DNA of 64,000 nt, from assembly GCF_023822005.2 (NCBI RefSeq), contig NZ_CP098806.1, positions 6,187,632 through 6,251,631 on the forward strand, in the 5' to 3' direction. The notes under the pieces are model-generated. The model was not told the origin of the DNA and did no database searches. It worked only from the letters and a program-made list of their open reading frames with translations. The translations under genes and the position numbers were made by a program. The DNA comes from Dyadobacter fanqingshengii (lineage in GTDB: Bacteria; Bacteroidota; Bacteroidia; Cytophagales; Spirosomataceae). Shown here one piece after another: positions 35,171-43,237 of this stretch (position 1 is the first letter of the stretch; each line of letters starts with the position of its first letter).

Positions 35171-36631
35171 TTACGGCGCAGCGACGCGCAAAATGGGCAT
35201 ACTCATGCAATGCGATCCGCCCCGCGCCCGGGAGAGCTCAGCGGATGGAAGGGTGATAAATGTGTCTGTTAATGTTTCAACGGACAGCTCATCGTCTTCA
35301 AGTTTCTGTATCAAGTCCTTAGCACTGATTACATTATAACCATGTTTTCTGAATGCGTCCAGTGTTTTGTCATTGCGGTCGTAACCTACAACGACACCAT
35401 CTTTTAATGCTAAAAGGTTGCATGAATCCGTCCATTGCTCACGCTCACCATATGGAAACTCGTTATCGCCGGAATAGATGAATTTAACGGGCTCCGTAGC
35501 TCCCAAATCATTGATACTGATGGAGCTTAGCAAATCTTCCAGGTTTTCAATTTCTGTCGGTTTGCGTTCTTCACCTTTCACAAATTGTAAAATCCTGAAT
35601 TCCTTGTGGGTATCCGGAGGTCCGAAAAAGTGCAGCACATCCTGCTTTTTTGCCTCATCGCCCAACCTGGCCAACGAGCCCAGCAGCACCCAGACATTCT
35701 TTTTTACCTGCGTGAAGATGGTGTCAATGTGCATATAATCCCGCTTTTTCGGGATTTTGACAATGGTGATTTTGGTAACAATCTCTTTTTCAAACAACAA
35801 TTTCATCACTTGCTGGGCAGCATATAGCGAAGTCCGCTCGCTGCAACCGATCACCAGGTGGTTCGGCGCAACCATCATCACATCACCGCCTTCGAGTGTA
35901 CAGCGGTGATAATCACTTGCTTTTTCGTCGTCCGGCAATAGGAAATGGCGCTCATTTTCAGGTATTTCAATGATTCGATCCTTGATTTTAGCAAACATCG
36001 GATGATAGAAGAAAACAAACTGCGCCAGGATCGATTCGCGCGTCCGGGCATTTTTCGCCGGTTTGTTTAATAAGATGTGATCATTGATCACAATACCAAT
36101 GTCCCGCATGAAAATCAGATTGGGCAGGGGTGCAAACAGCATTCGTTTGTCCGAGTACGAGCCCGAAATGAAGATTTTTGCAAGCTCATGCGGATCATAT
36201 TGATTGAGTTCTTCCTGCGTGTTATACGAACATCTTTCTATACCACAGATTGCGGCCGTAAGCTTCACGCGGACTTCATTATTTTCCAGAATTTCCCCCA
36301 GCAGTTTTTGAATGTCCACCACACAGTCCGAAGAAAAGTAATTTTCGGAACCGGGAATGAAAAAGGAGCGGGTAGGATCATTGTCAATGTCTGCCAGTTT
36401 CCCTTTAATTTTTCCCGGATCAAGAAAGTAGAGCAGGAGCTTGACATAATAGTCATATTCGCCCCGCCGCATGGTGTCCAGGTGAACAATATCTTCAAAA
36501 AGCCAGTCTTGTGCTTTGCTGGGCACCACTTTACCCAGGCCGCGGTCGGGACTGTGGATCAGCAGGCGTTTTAATGTTCCGGTTTCGGAAGCAACATGAA
36601 TTGTGGTGCCGGCGAAAATTTTTGTATGCAT
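35171..36631 (-). CDS. Arginine deiminase family protein
   Basis: A 486-residue member of the arginine deiminase family. It is longer than ArcA (about 410) and has an inserted N-terminal and middle segment. Catalytic landmarks: LPNLIFMRDIG, HRCTLEGGDVMM, the HIDTIFTQV segment with the active-site His, and the nucleophile in ARGGSHCMSMPI at the C-terminus. The frame is open to 36742, but the ATG at 36631 (MHTKIFAG) is the more natural start. It would convert arginine to citrulline and ammonia in the cytosol. CtlX-like follows on the same strand, so the pair is probably an arginine catabolic unit. Confidence 0.85.
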   Translation of the reverse strand: MHTKIFAGTTIHVASETGTLKRLLIHSPDRGLGKVVPSKAQDWLFEDIVHLDTMRRGEYDYYVKLLLYFLDPGKIKGKLADIDNDPTRSFFIPGSENYFSSDCVVDIQKLLGEILENNEVRVKLTAAICGIERCSYNTQEELNQYDPHELAKIFISGSYSDKRMLFAPLPNLIFMRDIGIVINDHILLNKPAKNARTRESILAQFVFFYHPMFAKIKDRIIEIPENERHFLLPDDEKASDYHRCTLEGGDVMMVAPNHLVIGCSERTSLYAAQQVMKLLFEKEIVTKITIVKIPKKRDYMHIDTIFTQVKKNVWVLLGSLARLGDEAKKQDVLHFFGPPDTHKEFRILQFVKGEERKPTEIENLEDLLSSISINDLGATEPVKFIYSGDNEFPYGEREQWTDSCNLLALKDGVVVGYDRNDKTLDAFRKHGYNVISAKDLIQKLEDDELSVETLTDTFITLPSAELSRARGGSHCMSMPILRVAAP

Positions 36632-36839
36632 ATGGGATTTGCTGACGTGTGTTGTGCGCAAAGTAAATGTTTCTTTTCCAATTAAAAACCGCCTCTCAGG
36701 CAACGTCCTAACATGCAGGGTTTTCACATCATAAATATCCAAATCCGGGGAACAAGGCCGCCTTTAAAAAGGTTGTAGATTATATGCAGCCTATAACTGC
36801 ACACATTTGCCGCCATTTTCTTTTACGCCCAAAGCGTGT

Positions 36840-36847
36840 TACTTTTG
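36840..36847 (+). promoter_or_regulatory. -7 box (TACTTTTG) before sufC
   Basis: Exact TAnnTTTG match 43 bases before the sufC ATG, in the gap divergent from the arginine deiminase gene. It would drive the suf operon starting at sufC. Confidence 0.55.
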
Positions 36848-36890
36848 CGGTAAATTTACCACGAACTGTTTTTTTAAGTATAAATAAGTT

Positions 36891-37649
36891 ATGCTCTCTA
36901 TTAATGACTTGCGTGCCTCAATTGAAGGTAAAGAAATATTAAAAGGCATCAATCTGGAAGTTAAATCAGGTGAAGTGCATGCGATTATGGGACCTAATGG
37001 TTCTGGTAAGAGCACTTTGGCCTCTGTTCTGGCTGGAAGAGAGGAATATGAGGTTACTGGCGGCTCGGTAGTTTTTGACGGGAAGGATATCCTGGATATG
37101 GCTCCCGAAGAAAGAGCAGCGGAAGGGATTTTTCTTGCATTCCAATATCCGGTTGAAATTCCGGGTGTTACTACGATTAATTTTCTAAAAACAGCTGTTA
37201 ACGAAATTCGTAAATATAGAGGTGAAAACCCGCTGGACGCTGCACAATTCCTGAAAATGGTGCGTGAAAAAGCGAAGCTGGTTAGTATGAACGATTCATT
37301 GTTGAAACGTGCTTTAAACGAAGGCTTTTCGGGCGGGGAGAAAAAACGCAATGAAATCTTCCAGATGGCAGTGCTGGAACCGAAACTTGCGATCCTGGAT
37401 GAAACCGATTCTGGTTTGGATATTGATGCATTACGCATTGTGGCAGAAGGCGTTAACTCCCTTCGTTCGCCCGAACGTGCAACGATTGTGGTAACGCACT
37501 ATCAGCGTCTGTTGGATTACATCGTTCCCGATTATGTTCACGTTCTATACAAAGGCAGGATCGTTAAATCCGGTCCTAAGGAGCTTGCGCTGGAACTGGA
37601 AGAGAAAGGATACGACTGGATCAAGGCCGAAGTAGAAGCCGTTGGTTAA
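36891..37649 (+). CDS. sufC: Fe-S cluster assembly ATPase SufC
   Basis: ABC-type ATPase of the SufBC2D scaffold. The 252 residues show Walker A (GPNGSGKST, near 35), the SufC-specific insertion region LAFQYPVEIPGVTT, and the modified ABC signature SGGEKKRNEIFQM. Walker B follows (KLAILDETDSGLDIDAL), then the H-loop THYQRLL. It is the first gene of the operon with its own TAnnTTTG box; sufB, which normally precedes sufC, is absent from this locus. sufD follows 61 bases downstream. Confidence 0.97.
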   Translation: MLSINDLRASIEGKEILKGINLEVKSGEVHAIMGPNGSGKSTLASVLAGREEYEVTGGSVVFDGKDILDMAPEERAAEGIFLAFQYPVEIPGVTTINFLKTAVNEIRKYRGENPLDAAQFLKMVREKAKLVSMNDSLLKRALNEGFSGGEKKRNEIFQMAVLEPKLAILDETDSGLDIDALRIVAEGVNSLRSPERATIVVTHYQRLLDYIVPDYVHVLYKGRIVKSGPKELALELEEKGYDWIKAEVEAVG

Positions 37650-37710
37650 GAATAGATTAGGGTTAAAACCTTGAAATTCTTAACATTTAAAGTACCATAT
37701 TAATACATCA

Positions 37711-39030
37711 ATGAGTACCGAAACAATAGATTTGAAAACCAGGCTGATCGCGGACTTCCACGCCCGCGAATCCGTAATGAATGGTGAGGCTTCATCGGCT
37801 TTTCACCAGAAAAAACGAGCAGCATTGGCTGAATTTAATACGTTGGGTTTCCCAACACCCAGAAACGAGGAGTGGAAATATTCCAATGTAAAAGACCTGA
37901 TCAGCGTTTCTTATAATTTTAATGCCGAAAGCTCGCTTGGACTGGCGGATCTTGAAGATTTGAAAATTCCGGCACAAGATGCGAATATCATCTATTTTGT
38001 AAATGGACATTATCACGCAGCGCTTTCCCGCATCATTTCTTCGCAGGATCAGATCATAATCAGCTCGCTTTCAGAAGCATATAAAAGCAATCCTTCTTTG
38101 GTCAATTCTTATTTCAATGAGTTGGTTAAAGATCAGGACGATGCGTTTACTTCCCTGAACACAGCCTTTGCACAAGACGGGATTTTTATTCATATTCCTG
38201 ATAACAAGACAGTTGAACATCCCGTAATCCTTCGCTTTGTAAGTGATGCGCGATTGGAAAATGTGGGAAGTCAGCCGAGAAATATCATTGCGGTTGGCCG
38301 TAACGGACATGTGAAACTGGCCGAAGCATTCCGGACTTTGGGAACGGCGCGTTCTTTTACCAATTCTGTTACAGAAATATATGTTGGCGAAGAAGCGGGT
38401 GTTGAATATTACAAAGTGCAGAACGAAAGTGATAATGCTTACCACGTAGGCACCACGCAGGTTCGCATGCTGGATCGTTCGCAGTTTTATGCGGGAACAG
38501 TTACGCTTAACGGGCGTTTTACACGTAACAACCTGAACATTATCCTGGACGGAGAGCGTTGCGAAGCGCATATGTACGGACTTTATTTCCCTGACGGAAC
38601 GCAGCATGTTGATAACCATACTGTTGCAGATCACCGTAAACCCAATTCAGAAAGCAATGAATTGTATAAGGGGATTTTAAGAGATAAATCAAAAGGCGTA
38701 TTCAACGGAAAGATATTTGTTCGTGAGGACGCGCAGAAAACCAATGCTTTTCAGTCGTGTAAGAACATTGTGCTTTCGACCGAAGCGACGATGAATACCA
38801 AGCCGCAATTGGAAATCTTTGCCGACGACGTGAAATGTTCGCATGGAACTACAACCGGCCAGATCGACGAGGAAGCGCTTTTTTACATGCGCTCACGTGG
38901 AATTTCGAGATCGGAAGCTATGTCTTTGTTAATGTTCGCATTTTGCGCCGATGTAGTTTCTCAGATCAAAATTGATTCGATCCGTGAATATCTTGAAAAC
39001 GTAATTGCCCAGAAACTAGCTTCAAAATAA
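37711..39030 (+). CDS. sufD: Fe-S cluster assembly scaffold SufD
   Basis: The SufB paralogue of the SufBC2D complex. The 439-residue protein has the N-terminal helical region (residues 1-100, FHQKKRAALAEFNTLGFPTP and RNEEWKYSNVKDL) and the beta-helix core with DGTQHVDNHTVADH and GVFNGKIFVREDAQKTNAF. The C-terminal segment DVKCSHGTTTGQIDEEALFY carries the Cys/His expected at the SufB-SufD interface. A terminator-like hairpin lies between this gene and sufS. Confidence 0.96.
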   Translation: MSTETIDLKTRLIADFHARESVMNGEASSAFHQKKRAALAEFNTLGFPTPRNEEWKYSNVKDLISVSYNFNAESSLGLADLEDLKIPAQDANIIYFVNGHYHAALSRIISSQDQIIISSLSEAYKSNPSLVNSYFNELVKDQDDAFTSLNTAFAQDGIFIHIPDNKTVEHPVILRFVSDARLENVGSQPRNIIAVGRNGHVKLAEAFRTLGTARSFTNSVTEIYVGEEAGVEYYKVQNESDNAYHVGTTQVRMLDRSQFYAGTVTLNGRFTRNNLNIILDGERCEAHMYGLYFPDGTQHVDNHTVADHRKPNSESNELYKGILRDKSKGVFNGKIFVREDAQKTNAFQSCKNIVLSTEATMNTKPQLEIFADDVKCSHGTTTGQIDEEALFYMRSRGISRSEAMSLLMFAFCADVVSQIKIDSIREYLENVIAQKLASK

Positions 39031-39063
39031 TAGTCTGACTTTTGTCTGGCTTCATCTTATTGC

Positions 39064-39097
39064 TACCCAACCTGTCATTATTGGGTTGGGTATTTTT
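39064..39097 (+). terminator. Terminator-like hairpin between sufD and sufS
   Basis: A perfect 9-bp stem (TACCCAACC at 39064-39072, GGTTGGGTA at 39084-39092) is followed by TTTTTC. It stands 34 bases after the sufD stop and about 18 bases before the sufS start. It could end part of the transcripts and lower the yield of the distal genes. Confidence 0.65.
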
Positions 39098-39114
39098 CTT
39101 AAATACCTGTCGTA

Positions 39115-40341
39115 ATGAGCAAGAATCTTGATATAGCATCCATCAGAAATGATTTTCCGATCCTGAAAGAAATCGTGAACGGAAAGCAGCTGGTTTATTT
39201 TGACAATGCTGCAACAACGCAGAAGCCGCGTCTGGTTTTGGATGCGCTTTCGGGTTACTATGAGCATTATAATGCCAACATTCATAGGGGAATCCATCAT
39301 TTGGCTGAGAAAGCCACTTCGGCATTCGAGCAATCGCGCCGCCGTTTGCAGGCTTTTCTGAACGCGCCGCTTCCTGAGGAAATCATTTTTACTTACGGAA
39401 CAACCGATGGGATTAACCTCGTGGCATCCAGTTATGGCCGCACATTCCTGAAAGCGGGTGATGAAGTGATCATTTCCACCATGGAGCACCATTCCAACAT
39501 TGTTCCCTGGCAAATGCTATGCGAGGAAAAGGGCTGCATTTTAAAGATTATTCCTATTAATGATGCGGGTGAATTGCTGATGGATGAATATGATAAGTTG
39601 CTGACGGAACGCACCAAGTTTGTGTCTGTCGTGCATGTTTCCAATTCGCTGGGCACCATTAATCCTGTAAAAGAGATCATTGCGAAAGCACACGCCGTTG
39701 GCGCGAAAGTCCTGTTGGACGGCGCGCAGGCAAGTTCGCATTTGCATCTGGACGTTCAGGACCTGGATTGTGATTTTTATTCATTATCCCTTCACAAAAT
39801 CTACGGCCCGACGGGAATGGGGATATTATATGGAAAAAAAGAGCTGCTCGATGCAATGCCTCCTTATCGCGGTGGTGGAGAGATGATTAAAGAAGTGACA
39901 TTCGAAAAAACCACATATAATGAACTGCCATATAAATTTGAGGCAGGAACGCCTAATATCGCTGATGTTGTAGCGGCCAAATTTGCTCTGGATTATGTGG
40001 ATACACTGGGAAAAGAGAACATTGCTGCTCATGAGCACAAGTTGCTGGAATATGCAACAGAAGCTGTAAAGGACATACAGGGACTGAGAATTATCGGCCA
40101 GGCAAAGGAAAAAGTGAGCGTGCTTTCATTTGTGATTGATGGCATTCACCACCAGGATATGGGCGTGCTGCTAGACCAGCAGGGCATTGCCGTTCGCACA
40201 GGGCACCATTGTACGCAACCTCTCATGCGGAGATTCAACATTACCGGAACCACCCGCGCCTCATTTGCTGTTTACAACACGATCGAAGAAATTGATCTTC
40301 TGATCCAGGGCTTACATAAAGTGAAAAGAATGCTCGGATAA
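39115..40341 (+). CDS. sufS: Cysteine desulfurase SufS
   Basis: PLP enzyme that removes sulfur from cysteine as a persulfide and passes it to SufE. The 408-residue protein is of class II (SufS) type. The PLP lysine is Lys228 in SLSLHKIYGPTGMGI, the substrate-loop catalytic Cys366 is in RTGHHCTQPL, and the N-terminal YFDNAATTQKP and TMEHHSNIVPWQ are typical. The gene follows a hairpin after sufD and is followed 48 bases later by a DUF5618 gene and then by sufE. Confidence 0.97.
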   Translation: MSKNLDIASIRNDFPILKEIVNGKQLVYFDNAATTQKPRLVLDALSGYYEHYNANIHRGIHHLAEKATSAFEQSRRRLQAFLNAPLPEEIIFTYGTTDGINLVASSYGRTFLKAGDEVIISTMEHHSNIVPWQMLCEEKGCILKIIPINDAGELLMDEYDKLLTERTKFVSVVHVSNSLGTINPVKEIIAKAHAVGAKVLLDGAQASSHLHLDVQDLDCDFYSLSLHKIYGPTGMGILYGKKELLDAMPPYRGGGEMIKEVTFEKTTYNELPYKFEAGTPNIADVVAAKFALDYVDTLGKENIAAHEHKLLEYATEAVKDIQGLRIIGQAKEKVSVLSFVIDGIHHQDMGVLLDQQGIAVRTGHHCTQPLMRRFNITGTTRASFAVYNTIEEIDLLIQGLHKVKRMLG

Positions 40342-40388
40342 TGTTGTTAAATTAACCTCCGAATTTTAAACCAAACCTATATACACCT

Positions 40389-40769
40389 ATGCCAAACACA
40401 GTACAAGAAGCGAAGCGTTATTTAAATAATGCGAAGGAGATTTTACGAGAAAAAGCTAAGAAAGAAGACGGGCTGTACCAGGACCCCAAGTATGTCAAAC
40501 TTGCAGGTCATGCGGCTTACACCGGAGTGTTGGTGGCGCTGGATAGTTTGTTTGAAGAAAAAGGCAAGGGCAGAAAAGATGTGGGTTGGTACAAAGAAAA
40601 TCTTTCAAAATTGGATAAAAAGGCGCTGGCCTCATTTGTCGCAGCTTATAGCACGCTTCATCTTGCAATGAGTTACGATGGAAATACGGACGCAAATGTT
40701 TCCACTGCAGGGCTAAATATGGCAGAGTCAATCATTAATTGGGTTGAGACGAAGACTGCTGCTGCATAA
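40389..40769 (+). CDS. DUF5618 family protein
   Basis: A 126-residue mostly alpha-helical soluble protein with several aromatic and Lys-rich helices (AKRYLNNAKEIL, KYVKLAGHAAYTGVLVALDS, FVAAYSTLHLAMSYDGN). I identify it as DUF5618, a Bacteroidota family of unknown function resembling helical HEPN-like bundles. It is embedded between sufS and sufE, with a 13-base gap to the sufE start. No HEPN catalytic Rx4-6H motif is evident. The position suggests a link to Fe-S work or a hitchhiking gene; neither is shown by sequence. Confidence 0.65.
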   Translation: MPNTVQEAKRYLNNAKEILREKAKKEDGLYQDPKYVKLAGHAAYTGVLVALDSLFEEKGKGRKDVGWYKENLSKLDKKALASFVAAYSTLHLAMSYDGNTDANVSTAGLNMAESIINWVETKTAAA

Positions 40770-40782
40770 TTTTAAAAATACA

Positions 40783-41217
40783 ATGACCATAAACGAGATA
40801 CAGGACGAACTAATTTCGGATTTTGAATTGTTTGATGAGTGGGAGAGCAAGTACGAATACATCATTGATCTCGGAAAGCAGTTCCCGCCATTGGAAGAAC
40901 AATATAAGACCGAAGACAACATTATAAAGGGCTGCCAATCCCGCGTATGGCTGAATGCTTACATGGATGGCGACTTGCTGAAATTCGAAGCGGATAGCGA
41001 TGCAATTATTGTTCGCGGACTGGTTAGCATGCTGGTTAAGGTTTTGTCAGGACATACGCCAAAGGAAATTGCCAGTGCGGACCTTTATTTTATGGAACGC
41101 GTCGGATTACATCAGCATCTTGCACAAACCCGGTCAAACGGACTTGCTTCCATGCTGAAACAAATGAAGGCTTATGGTGTTGCTTTTCAGGCTAAGTCTT
41201 TCAACACAGTCAATTAA
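40783..41217 (+). CDS. sufE: Sulfur acceptor SufE
   Basis: Accepts the persulfide from SufS and boosts its activity. The 144-residue protein has the active-site Cys51 in IIKGCQSRVW, with the family loop preceding it (KQFPPLEEQYKTEDN), and the C-terminal RSNGLASMLKQMK helix. The ATG at 40783 (MTINEIQ) is used; the frame is open a little earlier but begins inside the previous gene. Next is the DUF59 gene, 26 bases downstream. Confidence 0.95.
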   Translation: MTINEIQDELISDFELFDEWESKYEYIIDLGKQFPPLEEQYKTEDNIIKGCQSRVWLNAYMDGDLLKFEADSDAIIVRGLVSMLVKVLSGHTPKEIASADLYFMERVGLHQHLAQTRSNGLASMLKQMKAYGVAFQAKSFNTVN

Positions 41218-41243
41218 TTCAGATTAGTAAAATTTATATCGAA

Positions 41244-41555
41244 ATGTCAGAGTCAGAATTAAGGGAAGAAGTCGTGAAGGCCATAAAGACCGTTTATGAT
41301 CCGGAGATCCCGGTGGATGTGTACGAGCTGGGCCTGATTTATGATTTGAAAATATTCCCTGTCAATAATGTATTTGTTTCCATGACCCTGACATCGCCTT
41401 CCTGCCCATCGGCGGGGACATTGCCCGGAGAAGTGGAACAAAAGATCCGTGAAGTGGAAGGGGTGAATGACGTAAGCCTTGAACTGACATTTGATCCTCC
41501 CTATACAACGGAAATGATGTCTGAAGAAGCCAAGCTTGAACTGGGTTTCATGTAA
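41244..41555 (+). CDS. DUF59/MIP18-type Fe-S assembly factor (SufT-like)
   Basis: A 103-residue cytosolic protein of the metal-sulfur cluster assembly family. The hallmark DPEIPVDVYELGLIYD lies at about 19-34. The conserved Cys54 is in TSPSCPSAGTLP, and a DPPY segment follows. SufT-type proteins take part in late steps of Fe-S cluster maturation or delivery. Its place behind sufE in the operon fits this. The next gene (brxA) begins 49 bases later. Confidence 0.9.
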   Translation: MSESELREEVVKAIKTVYDPEIPVDVYELGLIYDLKIFPVNNVFVSMTLTSPSCPSAGTLPGEVEQKIREVEGVNDVSLELTFDPPYTTEMMSEEAKLELGFM

Positions 41556-41604
41556 GGTTTTGATTGCCAATAATAATTATCTCATAAACTTTAATTTTAG
41601 AAAT

Positions 41605-42033
41605 ATGTATCCACCACAATTAGTGGCTCCAATGAAAGCTGAACTGGTTAATGTCGGTTTTCAGGATTTGACAACGGCTGAGGAAGTTGACAATTTTATG
41701 CAAACTACAAAAGGAACAGCTTTGGTTGTGATCAACTCGGTTTGCGGATGTGCAGCAGGTGCGGCGCGTCCTGGTGTGACCGCAGCTTTGTCTCGCAGCG
41801 AAATTAAGCCTGACCATTTGGCAACCGTTTTTGCAGGGGCAGATGTGGCTGCAACGGCCAAAATGAGGGAATATACTTTGCCATATCCTCCGTCTTCACC
41901 GGCGGTAGCGCTTTTCAAAGATGGTGAATTGATCCATTTTGTAGAGCGTCATCACATCGAAGGCCGTTCGGCTGAGATGATTGCACAACATTTGCAAATG
42001 GCATTTGAAGAGTTCTGCGCAGAAGAAGCGTAG
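41605..42033 (+). CDS. brxA: Bacilliredoxin (BrxA/BrxB type, CGC motif)
   Basis: A 142-residue thioredoxin-fold protein of the YphP/YqiW family. The redox motif Cys47-Gly-Cys49 lies in VVINSVCGCAAGAARPGV, and the region AYTLPYPPSSPAVALFKDGE-like continues with a cis-Pro (PPSSPAVALF). Bacilliredoxins remove bacillithiol from proteins. It is the last gene of the suf operon, implying redox protection or thiol homeostasis linked to Fe-S assembly. The frame is open from 41536, but the start at 41605 (MYPPQLVAPMKAEL) matches family length. Confidence 0.9.
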   Translation: MYPPQLVAPMKAELVNVGFQDLTTAEEVDNFMQTTKGTALVVINSVCGCAAGAARPGVTAALSRSEIKPDHLATVFAGADVAATAKMREYTLPYPPSSPAVALFKDGELIHFVERHHIEGRSAEMIAQHLQMAFEEFCAEEA

Positions 42034-42057
42034 TCTTGTCAATTAATAATTAATATG

Positions 42058-42098
42058 CGGCTACTTTCGATTAAATTTGAAAGTAGCCGTCTCTTTTT
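42058..42098 (+). terminator. Terminator of the suf operon
   Basis: A perfect 11-bp stem (CGGCTACTTTC at 42058-42068, GAAAGTAGCCG at 42079-42089) is followed by TCTCTTTTTG. It marks the end of the suf operon, 25 bases after the brxA stop. Confidence 0.85.
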
Positions 42099-42124
42099 GA
42101 GATCTTATTTCAGCCTGATTTTTT

Positions 42125-43234
42125 ATGCGCGGACATCGTTTTTCCAAATTTATACCAGCCGAACAAGGACCAAACAGCAAGTTTGACCAATTGTTCGACA
42201 TCTTCCAGCAGTTGCTCCTAATGACTTCCGGCGATGTTTCCGAAGCAATGTCATGGCTTAGTGAGCTCGACCGGCAATATAATCTTACCAATGATTCCTA
42301 CGGCATCGGCGATTTCTTCGATGACCTTAAAAAGAAGGGATACATTACGGAAGAAAAGCAGGATGGTGAGAGTAAGATCATTATGACGCCAAAAGCTGAA
42401 AAAAGCATCCGTAAAAGTGCTTTGGATGAAATTTTCGGAAAATTAAAACGCTCAAAAACAGGCGGGAATCATCACACGCCGCATATGGGCACAGGGGACG
42501 AGCTCAGCAGCGACATTCGCCAGTTCCAGTTCGGTGACACGCTGGACCAGATCGCGATGACCGAATCTATCAAAAATGCACAGGTTAATCATGGCATCGG
42601 TGATTTCACGTTGATGGAGAATGACCTGGAAGTGGTTGAACGTGAGCAAAAAACGACGACCGCAACTGTTGTTATGATCGATATCAGCCATTCCATGATT
42701 TTGTATGGGGAAGACCGCATTACGCCAGCAAAAAAGGTTGCTCTGGCATTGGCTGAACTGATCAGAAGCAAATATCCCAAAGATTCACTGGACATTATTG
42801 TTTTCGGAAATGACGCATGGCAGATTCAGATCAAAGATTTGCCTTATCTGGAAGTGGGTCCTTATCACACCAACACTGTGGCAGGTTTAGAGCTTGCTAT
42901 GGACATTCTGAGACGTAAAAAAACGCGTAACAAGCAGATTTTCATGATCACAGACGGTAAACCAACTTGCCTGAAGGAAGGAATCCGTTATTACAAAAAC
43001 AGTTTCGGTCTGGATCGCAAGATCATTAACAAAACGCTAACCCTGGCTGCACAATGCAGAAGGCTGGACATTCCGGTTACGACATTCATGATCGCGACGG
43101 ACCCTTATTTGAAACAATTCGTGCAAAACTTCACGCAAGTAAATAACGGCCGCGCTTATTACAGTAATCTGCAAGGTTTAGGCGGATTTGTACTGGAAGA
43201 TTTTCAACGTAACCGCAGGAAAAACGTGAAGTAA
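42125..43234 (+). CDS. VWA-domain protein (metallochelatase-like)
   Basis: A 369-residue cytosolic protein. The N-terminal half (about 1-180) is a helical/linker region with no recognised domain. The C-terminal half is a von Willebrand A domain with the MIDAS motif DISHS at residues 186-190 and the TDG element MITDGKPTCL. VWA proteins of this shape usually work with a MoxR or Mg-chelatase-type AAA ATPase, and none is visible nearby. The gene ends three bases before the stop of the convergent PIG-L gene. Confidence 0.8.
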   Translation: MRGHRFSKFIPAEQGPNSKFDQLFDIFQQLLLMTSGDVSEAMSWLSELDRQYNLTNDSYGIGDFFDDLKKKGYITEEKQDGESKIIMTPKAEKSIRKSALDEIFGKLKRSKTGGNHHTPHMGTGDELSSDIRQFQFGDTLDQIAMTESIKNAQVNHGIGDFTLMENDLEVVEREQKTTTATVVMIDISHSMILYGEDRITPAKKVALALAELIRSKYPKDSLDIIVFGNDAWQIQIKDLPYLEVGPYHTNTVAGLELAMDILRRKKTRNKQIFMITDGKPTCLKEGIRYYKNSFGLDRKIINKTLTLAAQCRRLDIPVTTFMIATDPYLKQFVQNFTQVNNGRAYYSNLQGLGGFVLEDFQRNRRKNVK

Positions 43235-43237
43235 GAC

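Noticed and set aside
36077..36574. 165-codon plus-strand frame
   Set aside because: Antisense to the arginine deiminase gene, which has intact catalytic motifs.
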